Assembly: GCF_040054535.1 (NCBI RefSeq)
Contig: NC_090795.1
Coordinates: forward strand, 6,547,501-6,611,500
Reading direction: 5' to 3'
Length of the DNA: 64,000 nucleotides
Source of the DNA: Antennarius striatus
Lineage: Eukaryota; Chordata; Actinopteri; Lophiiformes; Antennariidae
Shown here: in pieces, positions 19,240 to 36,168 of the stretch
How positions within the stretch are numbered: the stretch's first letter is position 1
Layout of the letters: each line of letters starts with the position of its first letter
Program-made: the position numbers and the translations under genes
Notes under the pieces: model-generated
Databases searched by the model: none
Seen by the model: only the letters and a program-made list of their open reading frames with translations
Told to the model about the DNA's origin: nothing

Positions 19240-19599
19240 AACAACCAGCACTTACTGGACACCGACCTACGGCTGTATTCTTGTCAATCAAGTTTTCAGG
19301 TTGTCATAAGTGATGAGGTAAGTCCACATGGAGTCACAAACATGCTACCTCAGTTAATGCTGGAAGAGCAGAAAATGTCAGTGTCTGAAAAATGAATAGG
19401 TCAAAACTACATTTCCCACAATGCAGTACAGTAAGCCTATTTTAACTCCCAAAAACGTTTTAAGCAAAGTTAATTTCCTAACTTGTGTATGATGTTATTT
19501 CTTCTTTAGTCACTTCGATAGTTTGATCCTTGATTAATGGACTTATGTGGGTTTAATATCCTGCCATATTAAAAGAATTTGTTATAACTGACAGGCAAA

Positions 19600-19775
19600 C
19601 ATTTTTTTCTGTGCAACTTTTTTGTAGCTTGAATAATAAATTTACACTTATTTAACATTAAGGAGTAGTAACATTTATTTTAGGTTTATTTTACATTACA
19701 TTAATTTACATCATGCCCTTTGAGGACATCCATTATGTAGATGTGTCCCTCGGTGAAAAATGAGTGACACCCCTG
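19600..19775 (-). mobile_element. Fragment of a non-autonomous hAT-like element
   Basis: The reverse complement resembles the element at 55871-56136. Shared parts are the terminal CAGGGGTGTCA sequence, the segment around CACCGAGGG, the CATAATGG/TTTGAGGAC block and the T/A-rich TTACAT tract. Only one terminus is clear, so this copy is truncated or degraded. Confidence 0.65.
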
Positions 19776-19801
19776 GTCTATGTTCTGTCCTGAAGGTTTG
19801 A

Positions 19802-19816
19802 CCACTAGATGGCGCC
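19802..19816 (+). promoter_or_regulatory. Candidate CTCF binding site between the two gars genes
   Basis: CCACTAGATGGCGCC matches the CTCF core consensus CCASYAGRKGGCR at every position. It lies between the polyadenylation signal of gars copy 1 and the start of copy 2, where it could separate the two promoters. Binding is not demonstrable from sequence. Confidence 0.5.
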
Positions 19817-20417
19817 AGTCGGCCTCATTGTGGGAACTAACATACCGGGAAACCTAAAGTTCATGATAGCATAGCCTTTAATGCGTTAAAACAAACTTAA
19901 GGTGGGGGATCTGAACTCACCATGAAGCCCCGGTGGCACCTCTGCAGGTGAGGCGTCATGAGACGTTCACGTCACATCAGATTCACCAGCTTCCACTTGG
20001 TTGATGTGGAGTAAAGCCCCGCCAGCCCACACGATGACATCACTCAGACGCTGAGCTGGTCCATCAGGAGGAGGATTACTACTGATTGCGCGTGCATGTG
20101 TGTGTGCGTGGGTTTGTTTTGGCTGAATAATCAACCTATCTATTTAATAAGACCTTACTGTATATGAGACGTATGAATTAGAGGCTCAAGTAAATAAGAA
20201 CAGATGGGTTTGGTTTGCATTCCTCTGGCAAATATGTGCACATTTTCCCCCGAGCTTGCTGGATGATGCAACAGCCAGCCCTAGTTTCAGACAGATCCAC
20301 GCATTCCTCCACAAGTCATGCACCTCCCTTTATTTTCTGTGATCGTAAAGGAAGGTTGGAAGCAAAGTGAACGCCGGCCGGACACCACTGGCTGCAGGGT
20401 TGTGTTAACGTGTCACC

Positions 20418-26522
<6,105 letters not shown>

Positions 26523-26819
26523 CCGGTCCTCTCAACATGACGATACACATTTTTACAGTTTAGCATAGCACTATCATTTTAGAGACAGAAAGCAGATTAA
26601 TCTTATCTGCTTTTTTATATTTTTTATTGAATATTTTTAAAAAAAAATATTATTGAGGCAATAAGATGGAGACTCAAATGTATTTAACAGGAACGCTCAA
26701 TTAGTTTGGAATGCTAACAGAGTCTCATACCTTAGTTCTAGTCACCCAGGCAGTTCTTTAATGACTTGTTTTATGCTAATATTGGTTGACAACATTTTTT
26801 ATACTTACTAACATTTTCA

Positions 26820-26825
26820 AATAAA
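26820..26825 (+). terminator. Candidate polyadenylation signal of gars copy 2
   Basis: AATAAA lies about 300 nt after the copy 2 stop codon, at a spacing similar to that in copy 1. It is a single canonical hexamer followed by a GT-rich stretch. Confidence 0.55.
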
Positions 26826-27198
26826 CTAAACTCAGTATTGTTGTTTGTGAAATTTGTCCTGTGACCGTCTATCTTTAATGACACCATGGCCTTTATTCAG
26901 TGTCGCTGACAACAGACGGCGCTGCAGCTTGTTTAAAAGCTCAATGTAGAATGTGAAGCATTAGACGTTTGACCATGACTCAAAATTACAACAGCCTCAG
27001 GCCTGTACCAGGAATAAGAAAAATAGCAACAATGGGAAAAATACATTGTAATGCTACTTTATCGCTGCTGCAGTGGGTTCAGGTGGGTTTTCTCTCTGCA
27101 GGTAACTTATCATGTCAAGGTGATTCTCGCTCTTAAAGTGAGGCTAAGAATTTATTTGCAACTCTCCTGTCCCACCCCCTCTGTGTCAGTGGTCAAAG

Positions 27199-27206
27199 TA
27201 TAAATA
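27199..27206 (+). promoter_or_regulatory. hhatl: TATA box of a candidate hhatl promoter
   Basis: TATAAATA is embedded in AAAGTATAAATATACC, with E-box-like CAGGTG and CACCTTT motifs nearby. A transcript starting about 30 nt downstream could end its leader exon at the GTCAGT donor at 27402 and splice to the acceptor ending at 30015. The distance to the ATG (2.8 kb) makes the assignment uncertain. Confidence 0.4.
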
Positions 27207-28408
27207 TACCAGGTCACCTTTAGCTTGTGGCAGCTCCCTCACAGGGAGTCAGAGGGACCCCCCACCACCGGCCCATTGTACTCTACAGAATACATAGACT
27301 TTTCATTGTTTTTGTAATGTGATGTGAATGTGAATTTTTATTTTCCTTCCAATTAATTTTTTAAAGCAACTTTCTTCAGGTCCACAATTGCTGCATTCAA
27401 GGTCAGTATCTCAACAGGTGCCGCTGAAGGACAAGCTGAGGAGCATGACTGTGTGGTGTTTATGTGTGGCCGACACCTCACTCAGGCATTGTGACAGATT
27501 TTATCACGCTCACACACAAAGCACTGTCGTCGTCTGGAAACATGAGAGATACATTTGAAGGCGATTTGTTCCAAAGAAATAGAGAAAAACTTTTATGCAG
27601 AAGAACAAGTGAATCGCTCCAATGGAGAGGTGTTTTGTTAAAAATAGCATGCAGCTGTGCTTTGTTTGTGTGTTGATGGTTCATCAGCAGAGACATCATC
27701 TGTTCTTCTTGACAATCGCAAATGAGTCGGGTGGATTAAATTGGCAACTGATGGCAGCTTTTAAGACAAAGAAAAAAAATCAATGATTATTATGTATGAT
27801 AATGATATCTCCATCCGCTATAAAATATATAGCCTCAGTTTTAATACAGTGTTAAAATACTTCTTAATAAAGGAACACCCTAACTTTAGTGAAACACTGA
27901 GGTAGATTGGTGATGCTTTGCCTTCCTGGGCTCTGAAAACCTACATTCTGTAGAAGATAGATTCCATCACTTACTATCCAAAGAGTCTCCAAGTGCTAAA
28001 GATCATTTAGGGTTGAACCATTACGAGGCTGGAGGAGTAAATAAAAGCACCTCAGATGGTGGGTTTATTAAAACGCTAGTAGTAGTCTAAATGTCGCGTC
28101 CTTGTTACTAAACCAAGATTTGTCCATAGAAGGCTGCCTGCTTCTGTTAGGGATGGGTCAAATGTGGAGAAGCAGCTTATTTAAGATATCCTTATGTATA
28201 TTTCCAATAAACCAAATCATTTTGTGACTTCGCCTCAATGTGGGTGATCACACCCCGCATTTGTAGACATTAAAAGGTGAGCAAGACTGACCCAAATCAG
28301 CCACAGAAGGACACCTTCAAAATGACAAAATCCATGGAATTAAATGACACAATGATAAACAAGATGACTAAATACTCAACAAGTTCAAAAAAAATCCTCA
28401 CTGGGAGG

Positions 28409-29632
28409 CAGGGCTTTTAACCTGTTCATGGAACGAAAACTAAAACCAGAAACTTTTTGTATTTTGCCAGGAACGAAAATGAAACCAAAAACGTTATACT
28501 TATTAATGTTCTGGAACAGAATCAGTTATTCAAAATAATAAGTAACCGGATAATACCGTTTTGTTTTGTTTTGATTCTTGAAAAAAAATTCTGACCATCT
28601 TTCACTTCCTGTCATTCACTCAATGCGTGATGAGAGAGAAGTTGAGGCAGATCACCAGCAGTCAAGGAACAGTCTCTCAATCAATTATATTCATAACAGG
28701 TAAACATTGCAGTCTGTCAATATTAAAAAATGTTTAAGTTAGACATTATTCTCCATCCTCTGTTCTGGATCAGTGCTGTTGTTCTGTTCACTGTAGGGAC
28801 ATTACTACAGTATGTAAACTAAAGGCCTTAATTGCCAATAGAAAAGTCCTAAAACTACCTACCTATTTATATTTACAAGGAACGTTGTAAATATAAATAG
28901 GTAGGTAAATTATCTGCCGATTGACAGAAAATTCTGGGTCAAAGCCCTGCCGGGAGGTGTCATTGAAAACATGTCCCAGTCTAGAAACGTGTGGCCTCTG
29001 ATGCTGGAACATCCACTCAGGCCAATCCACAGTCTATGGAGAACACCTGGACAGAACCAGACGGGAAGGAGGAGAAAGGTGAGGAACAGGAAACACACAC
29101 AGCAGCAGTGTGTGCTGCTACCTGTAGTATGGTACAGCGACATCCGGTGAGGTTCATGGCCGGTGAGACACAGACGGAACTATGTAGGAACCAAAGTGGA
29201 GTATTTGAAATTAAATTAGCAGCATGACATTAAAACCGCTTTGATTGGTCGTCCAGTGTTGGGGGAAAAAAAAATTAAGAGTAGATGTAATATTTTCTAT
29301 GTTTGATTTCATTTGGAGCAACATTTTAGAAAGAACGCACCGCAGCTCTGCGCGCTTGATTTCCAAATTGCGATTAGCGAGGAATTGCGCAATACGCGCT
29401 GCGGGTCGGCCGCTCACTGACGCACTTTGCGTCGCGTCCATGTATTTGAACGGGGAATAATACAGCAAATTCAGCAGTCTCTTCACTTTGAAATTATTGA
29501 CATTATTAGATCCAAATAGTAAATAAATATATAACACAGACCACAAAACTAAAATAGAAGACAGTTTTCGTTCATTTAATCAAGATTTTTTTTTTTTTTA
29601 CTCTTCATGATGCCAGTGAAATTAACTCCCTG
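28409..29632. mobile_element. Non-autonomous DNA transposon-like element, about 1.2 kb, hAT-like ends
   Basis: The left end CAGGGCTTTTAACC and the right end (reverse complement CAGGGAGTTAATTT) form imperfect terminal inverted repeats. A second, subterminal inverted pair, GAACGAAAACT (about 28432 and about 29563 reversed), supports the boundaries. The interior has a GC-rich block (29335-29445) and a 22-bp perfect hairpin (28857-28906). No transposase frame is present. No matching 8-bp target duplication was found, so the class is provisional. Confidence 0.5.
28857..28906. repeat. Perfect 22-bp inverted repeat with 6-nt loop
   Basis: The left arm is 28857-28878 and the right arm 28885-28906, with loop GGAACG. 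It lies inside the hAT-like element and probably belongs to it or to a nested insertion. Confidence 0.9.
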
Positions 29633-30045
29633 CACGACCCTACTTTAATATCATGCGACCAACTGGGGACCCTCACATGCTAAAGATCTAATGTAAGAAT
29701 GATGGACAAGCTGAAATGTGTTGTTGCACTGCTGCCATAGTTTTAATAACCGAGTTCATGCTTCATGACTGTCCAGAGTGACTGTCTGTCCTCACCTGCT
29801 CTGCACAACACAACAGATCCAGCCGGTTCACATGAGAAGTTTGGTCATGGTGAAGAGTTGATGTTCACTATGAACCCTCAGGATATATAATATTTCTAGT
29901 TTTCAGACCACAACAGTTTGAAATATGCCGTAGCACCACCCTCTGTCACTATAGAAGGAAAACCTGTTCCAGCTATTCAAATCACCTGTGAACTTGTCAT
30001 GAAATTGTGTGTTCAGGAGCTTCCACAACGACTGTCTTTGTGAAG

Positions 30046-33000
30046 ATGGGGATTAAAGCTGCTCTTCCCAAATATGAGATCTACTTCTACAACACGGTGC
30101 TGTGTCTGGCAATGCTCTGGGCCACCAGTTGGATCTTTGAGGTCTCCAGCTGTGAGTATGACACCTGACGCACAAACTGACGCAGGTAGAAAGAGGAGAG
30201 TTTTGTGCTTGTGTGGTTCAGTTTGCTCTGACATAGTCGATTTACTGCACACATGATTTTCTCATGTATAGTGAGTAATGAATGAGTGGAGGATCGCAGG
30301 AACAGCCTTGGTCTGCACGCAATCTTGTGTTTGCATTTCTATCCTGCAGTTTCTTATAGTGAATACTTATGATTCTAATGAATACTGATGTTTATAGATG
30401 TAGATATATTCTATGTGATAAATTGCTGTTATGAAAGAGCTGATATACTCATCCCTGATTGAGTATATTTTTAAAAGAATTTTTTTATCCCAGATTATGA
30501 CTGAAAATACAATTCAAAGTTAATTCAACAGTTTTAACCATGTCCATAAAGTCCAGTAATTAAATAATTACTGTTCTTATTTACATTCATAGTCATTTTT
30601 ATATATGCACATGCAACAATGTGAACATATTAAGTCTTTTTTTTAAGAAATCAGTGACTGGATGGGTTACATTGCACAGATTCATAAAGCACAATGTGCA
30701 GTCCATACCTTCCAAGTGTTGCCCTGAGCCATACTCCCCAGATCAGATGTCGGTATTAATACCACAGTGGACAAGAGGAAATTTATGTTGTTTGCTCTGC
30801 AGTTATTAGCAGTTTCATGGCTTCATTTTGTTACATTTAAGGACAGGAATAAATGTTGAATGTGAAAAGAAAATGTGTGATGTGCAATTTTTTCATATGA
30901 TTCATTTAGTCTCTCTTATTTCCTCTTCCTATTTCCAGCCAATGCAAACCGAAAGGCCTTCAAAACAAGCGTGAAGCCAGGATGGTCATACTTTGGGAGG
31001 AAAATGGTGAAACCAGAATAATTGCGTGTCAAGACATCGATGTAAAATTGTTTCTAATTTAATTTTTATTTCTAATTTTGACTCCTTCACCCACAGGATA
31101 CAGCAGATTTTGAGTGGATGATGTGGTTTTCCAGATTCAGAGAGCACATCCTTTTTGCGCTGACTGGTCATGTGTTGTTCGCTAAGATCTGCTCCATGCT
31201 AGCTCCACAGGTGCTTCTACTGATCGATCGATTGATTAACTGAGTGAGCTGATGCAGCAAAAAATAAATTAAAGTTACCTCATGTTTGAACAAATCACTG
31301 AACAAGCATGAAGTGAAGTAGAAGAGGTGATGTGTTGTGTTGCTATGAATACTTTCTGACATTTAAAATCCCCTTTGTCACTACTTATTTTTACAACATA
31401 GCACATTTACTTTTTATTATTAGCTAAACAGCAGATGACAAATGGGACCAGGTGGAAGGAGGAGGGATAAATGACTGAAGAATGAAGGAGAGAACACATG
31501 GAAATGCAGCTCTATTTTTAGCTGAATCATTTATGACAGTTTGACCCTGTCACTGGATCACGTGTCACATCAGCAGAGTGTCTTTGTCAAGGGCTTTAAA
31601 CATCAAAATTTAAACCTCCAATTAAAATGTAAAGGTTTATAGAGTCTTTTTTTAACAGCAAATGCTGCTATTATTTGTCAATAAATTCTTGTCATAAAAG
31701 TTAGCATTTTAAAGATCAATTTAATGCCTCTTCCAACAATGTTAATATAATTAGTACAAAAAAATATTTAGCAATATTGTATATATGCAAAAATGCAAAG
31801 GACATTTTACTGAAAATAAAGTACAATTCTAAGTACTCTATTTATTACATATTTAGGTCTATTATTAAACTTATTTGATCTTGTGAGGTACGATAAAACA
31901 GAAATACTCAAATAGAGTACAACTTTTGCTCAATTTAAGTTTAGGGTTGGTAAATGTGCTTCATTCCATTATTTTGTGTTCATTACTGTTTGGGTTGTAA
32001 CGCTTCATTTCTTTCCCACAGTACAGGTCTTTGGTGTACCTGGTTTACGGGCTGCTGGCCGTGTGGACCAGTATGGGCTGGACCTACGTCAGCCTCATCC
32101 TGTCCCACTGTATCCTCCTCTACAGCATCTCCCTGATGAAAATACGCTGGCTTTGCTTCGTCACGGGTCTCTGCACCCTCGCCACATTCAAGTGTGAACC
32201 ATTCGTATCCTGGCAGGTAAACTGTCAAAGCTTAAATTAATTTACATCACAACACTTGTGACTGTTAATTGCCATGTTGGCTGTCTTTCCTCATCTTGTC
32301 TTCTGGCTTTATTTTCCAACTCGCAGGCAGGTTTTGTGGAGGGAGACTTTGACCTGCGTCATGTTCTCTTCTATGGAGGCTGTGGCTTTACTATAATGCG
32401 CTGTATGAGCTTTGCTCTGGAAAACTGTGAGAGGAAAGATGGAAGCTACAGCATCCTGGAGCTGCTCAAATACAACTTCTACCTCCCTTTCTTCTATTTT
32501 GGGCCCATCATGACCTTTGATAAGTTTCATGTTCAGGTGAGTTGAATTATTGTCAGGGATTGTTGGACCTTAGTTCCCTAAATTAAATATTTATTCATAC
32601 AGCAGTGGTTCACAACCTTGTTGACAGACTTTAATGAGAATATTTGCATTATTTTTTTTACTGTTTGTCTATGTCTGGATTATGGTTAGACAAGCCAAAG
32701 AATTTGCTATGTTTCATGTGAATAATAAGCCCAAGGAGGTAAACTGGTTTATTATTATGTCTCAGACTGAACCTAATTATTATTTTCATCTAATATTAAA
32801 CTGAGGACTATTTATTTGTCAAACAAATGTAAAAAAAATTGGCGCAAGTGATGCCAAAGTGACATCTTCACTGTCGCTTTCTTATTTTACCCAACTAGCT
32901 ATACAGTAACTGGCTATGAAATAATCTTGTGATACAAGATTCTTGTATCATGTGATACAAGATTATTTCAGATGTCCTTTTATTATCTACTACATAATGA

Positions 33001-33205
33001 TAACGAGTAGTTTTCATATCATTTTTATGCATTAATTGAACATTAGCATAGTAGGAGTATTATTGACATGAGAGGGGAAAAAACAAAAGAAACTACTGGA
33101 ACAAAAGTAGTTTCTAGTAGTTTCAACAAAAGAAACTACTAGAACAAACTACTGTACTTGAGACGTTACATTTGACCACTGTTCTTCAACAACTACCAAT
33201 TGGTG

Positions 33206-33236
<31 letters not shown>

Positions 33237-34580
33237 TGTCTGTGTGTGTGTGTGTGTGTGCTGCTCCTGCAGGCTAACAAGTCAGATCTGACCAGGAAAG
33301 AGTGGGAGATGTGGAATATCCGTGTGCAGGGGCTGGTTCACCTGGGAGTCATCATCGTAGTGGACGTCCTCTTCCATTTCATGTACATCCTGACCATCCC
33401 CACTGACATGAAACTGTTGAAGCACCTCTCGGATTGGGCGCTAGGTCTGCTGCATCCCCCATTAATGTTTTAAATCTTGGACAGTGATGACCAACTGTTG
33501 ACTCCGTATGTGTGCGAATGTTTTTTCCCAGTGGGCCTTGCTTACATTAACTTGGTGTACGATTGGGTAAAATCAGCTGTTATGTTTGGAGTCATCAACA
33601 CAGCGTCCAGATTAGATCATCTCGACCCCCCCAAACCACCGAAATGCATCACTATGCTCTACATGTTTGCTGAAACGTGGGTTGAATTTACACACTTTCA
33701 TATTCACTCCTTGTACTCAACATACAAATGAAACTAATCCTGTTCTTCTTTTGTCATTTAAAGCCATTTCGACAGAGGGATCAATGAGTGGCTGTGCAAG
33801 TGAGTTTCTCAGGCAGATTGATAAATTAAAGTGTTATTAATCTCAACAAATCTCCAAAGCGACCCTTTTTTTTTTTTTTTTTGCAGGTATGTATACGATT
33901 ATCTGGGTGGGAAACATGATAACGTGTTGGAGGAGCTGGTGGCCACACTGTGCACCTTCGGCATCACCATCCTCTGGCTGGGACCCTGCCAGGTGGTGCT
34001 GCTCTGGGCTTTCTTTAACTGTTTTGGCCTCAACTTTGAGCTGTGGATCGCCAAGTTGTTCATCATGGAGCCATTTGCTTCATTTGAGGTTTGTTGGTGC
34101 AGGATTGTGTAGATATAATTCCACACAAAATTATTCTTCTATATATACAGTGTTTTACTTACAGGCAGCAATGTCAGAAGCAACATCCCGTCGGATTAGG
34201 GCCGTTTTTAATACAATCAACTTTTGGTGCATTGTGCTGTTCAACATTCTGGCCTTAAACAGTTTGGACTTTGCCAAGTTGGTCACCAAACGACTCCTTC
34301 TCAAAGGTGATTTTTGTTTTAAAGGCGTTTTCATTCCTTGAACAACCAAATTTCACTTAAGTTTTTTATTCCTACCTTCCCAGGCTTCCCTATAACCACC
34401 ATCACTGTCATGTTTGTGACCTACTGCCTGATCCAAATGATAAAGGAGAGAGAGAGGAGGCAGGCCCTTATTGACGATCCTGATCCCCCTTCCGATGCCA
34501 ACTCTAGTCCAGCTGATGCTGCAGCTGCACCTGCCTCTGCTCAGCCCATCGCAGATCCCAGCAAGGAAAAAGCAGAGTAG
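30046..34580 (+). CDS. hhatl: Hedgehog acyltransferase-like protein, MBOAT family (528 aa)
   Basis: Exons: 30046-30151, 30939-31006, 31097-31210, 32022-32216, 32327-32536, 33273-33444, 33532-33676, 33764-33799, 33887-34088, 34165-34306, 34384-34580 (1587 nt, one frame; human HHATL has about 504 aa). The protein is multi-pass, with hydrophobic segments throughout and no cleaved signal peptide. It aligns from memory with HHATL through SNANRKAF, FGRKM and the MBOAT core [19 protein letters not shown]. Asp340 corresponds to HHAT Asp339. The invariant MBOAT His (HHAT His379) is Leu380 here (TILWLGP, codon 33978-33980), as in known HHATL proteins, so it should lack acyltransferase activity. Mammalian HHATL is an ER protein of striated muscle reported to restrain hedgehog palmitoylation. 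The C-terminal tail is Ala/Pro/Ser-rich. klhl40 follows 1.6 kb downstream on the same strand. Confidence 0.96.
33207..33260 (+). repeat. hhatl: (TG)n tract ending just before the hhatl exon 6 acceptor
   Basis: Two TG runs separated by TTTGTGTC end 12 nt before the acceptor AG (33271-33272). They replace the usual polypyrimidine tract. Confidence 0.9.
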
Positions 34581-34968
34581 TGCGATTAAAGAAGGATGCC
34601 AATTTATTTTTAAAGTGAATTGTGAATGGATGCTTCTGCTGATGAAGGAACCAAGATTAACTGTGAAGTCAACCAATATTTAAAAAGTCTCTAGACATAA
34701 CATGGTTGACAAAGAAAAAGCAATTTGACAGAATTTTTAAAACTGTAACTATTTAACTTTACAGCTGTGTCATCATCCTTGAATGGAAATGAAGACTTCA
34801 CAATCCTGTAGGACTGTTGACTGAGGCCATAAGATAAATACCAAAAATGGAGTGAGATGAGATCGTCTTATGGGATGACTTCCAGACTATCATGAAATCC
34901 AGAGGGACAGTGTAGCCTGTTTGCAGCTTGTGCATTAGTCGCCATCTTGTGGTGAGCTTGCAGTATGA

Positions 34969-34974
34969 AATAAA
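34969..34974 (+). terminator. hhatl: Candidate polyadenylation signal of hhatl
   Basis: AATAAA lies about 390 nt after the hhatl stop, in the sequence ATGAAATAAAAATGG. Further AATAAA hexamers at about 35052 and 35205 are alternatives. Confidence 0.5.
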
Positions 34975-35774
34975 AATGGCTGGTGTGCAGCAGTTAACTT
35001 AGTTTGATGTCCTTTATCAGGAATCAATGGATACTTAGCAGCCAGTCGCAAATAAATATTAACCCATAGCCTAATGTAATGGAGTATGAAAACTGCCCAG
35101 GAGATACTAATGGTGACCCCAAACCACCACCATCACACATGTTAAAAATGTATGGGTGAGAAAATTGATATTTATAATGAAACATGTTTCAATAATGCAG
35201 AAAATAAATGTTAAAAAAATGTGCTGTACTTTTCCTTTCTGATGCAGCTGTTTAAATGAGAGTACGGGTCCTTTACTGTCGATGAGTCACTGGTGAGTCC
35301 TGTCAGTGGTTATTTCTGTTCGCTTTGAAACAGCAGGCAGCAGCTTCGCTCTTGTTCGATGGCTCCATGCTTGAAACTCTCCCCGCCATCCATTAGAATG
35401 AACACCTCCGGTGCCACCTGTGGTGAATCACTACCTGGACAATAAGACTAGCATGGTGTGTTTTCATGGTTCCTTTAGAGGACAAAACAGAAATGTCCTG
35501 CATCAGAAGCAATAATTCATTGTTGTCTTAAGTGCTTCAATGAGATTTTTTTGAAAATGACAGAAAATATAAAATACGTCCAAGCCTTTTATTTGGATCA
35601 TGAATTTGAAAAATGTCTTCAGTTGCGCCGTTCCTCTGTTGTGTAATTGTTTGAAGAATGCTATTTAATTGAATCACAGCATCTTCGAGGCTGTGTGAGC
35701 TCAGCTGAGTTCACATCATGTAAATGTAGAAACATGGAGTAAGATAAAGTTGCTCTGATGACTCAGTGGCAGAG

Positions 35775-35788
35775 ACACCAGAGGGCAG
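35775..35788 (+). promoter_or_regulatory. Candidate CTCF site upstream of klhl40
   Basis: ACACCAGAGGGCAG fits the CTCF core consensus CCASYAGRKGGCR at all but the first base and is a well-known strong variant. It is about 170 bp upstream of the klhl40 TATA/MEF2-like box, between hhatl and klhl40. Confidence 0.45.
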
Positions 35789-35944
35789 CCTCTAGAACCG
35801 TCTGCTGTCAGGGAGGACACATATCCCATGTGTCATCTTTGTTATACCGGGTGTGTGATCCTGAGGACTGGCATGGGGTGGGTTTTGAAGGGTGGATATT
35901 GCATTTCTAGCCTGTAGCCCACAGCTCCACACGGAGCACCCAGA

Positions 35945-35954
35945 CTATAAATAA
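35945..35954 (+). promoter_or_regulatory. klhl40: TATA/MEF2-like box of klhl40
   Basis: CTATAAATAA is a perfect match to the MEF2 consensus YTAWWWWTAR and also a good TATA box. E-box CAGCTG sequences follow at about 35988 and 36019. A transcription start near 35975-35985 would give a leader of about 190 nt. klhl40 is a striated-muscle gene in other vertebrates, so a MEF2-responsive core promoter is plausible but unproven. Confidence 0.55.
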
Positions 35955-36168
35955 CCTGGTAGTTGGAGCTCAGTTGAAGGTTCAGGACAGCTGAGGAAAA
36001 GGGCCGTCCCAGAGTTCAGCTGTTGTGGGTTAACATCAGACCGACCGTCCTCTGATTTCTCTTTCCAGGCTAGAAACTAGAACTGCTCTGTCACATAGAT
36101 TATACACCTTTTTCTTTTTTGGATTTGAAGCCCCCGCAAGGCAGCTCAAACTACCCTTGTCAGGAAGA

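Larger units (their letters stand above)
18897..20417. other. Inter-gars spacer: 3' UTR of copy 1 and upstream region of copy 2
   Basis: This 1.5-kb spacer holds the copy 1 3' UTR (to about 19260), a fragment of a hAT-like repeat (19600-19775), a perfect CTCF-type motif (19802-19816) and the presumed promoter and leader of copy 2. An in-frame TAA at 20406-20408 precedes the copy 2 ATG by three codons. No additional gene is visible. Confidence 0.6.
26826..30045. other. Intergenic region and putative 5' part of hhatl
   Basis: No coding gene was recognised between the gars copy 2 3' end and the hhatl ATG. The region holds a TATA-like promoter candidate (27199), a possible leader exon ending at a GTCAGT donor (27402), and a 1.2-kb inverted-repeat DNA element (28409-29632). 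A possible acceptor (TGTGTTCAG, ending at 30015) precedes the hhatl start codon. Whether hhatl transcription starts near 27230 is unproven. Confidence 0.45.

Noticed and set aside
34941-34952. CTCF-like GCCATCTTGTGG after hhatl
   Set aside because: It differs from the core consensus at one key position, and this short string is common in fish 3' regions (a similar one is at about 11168). It was not strong enough to list as a site.
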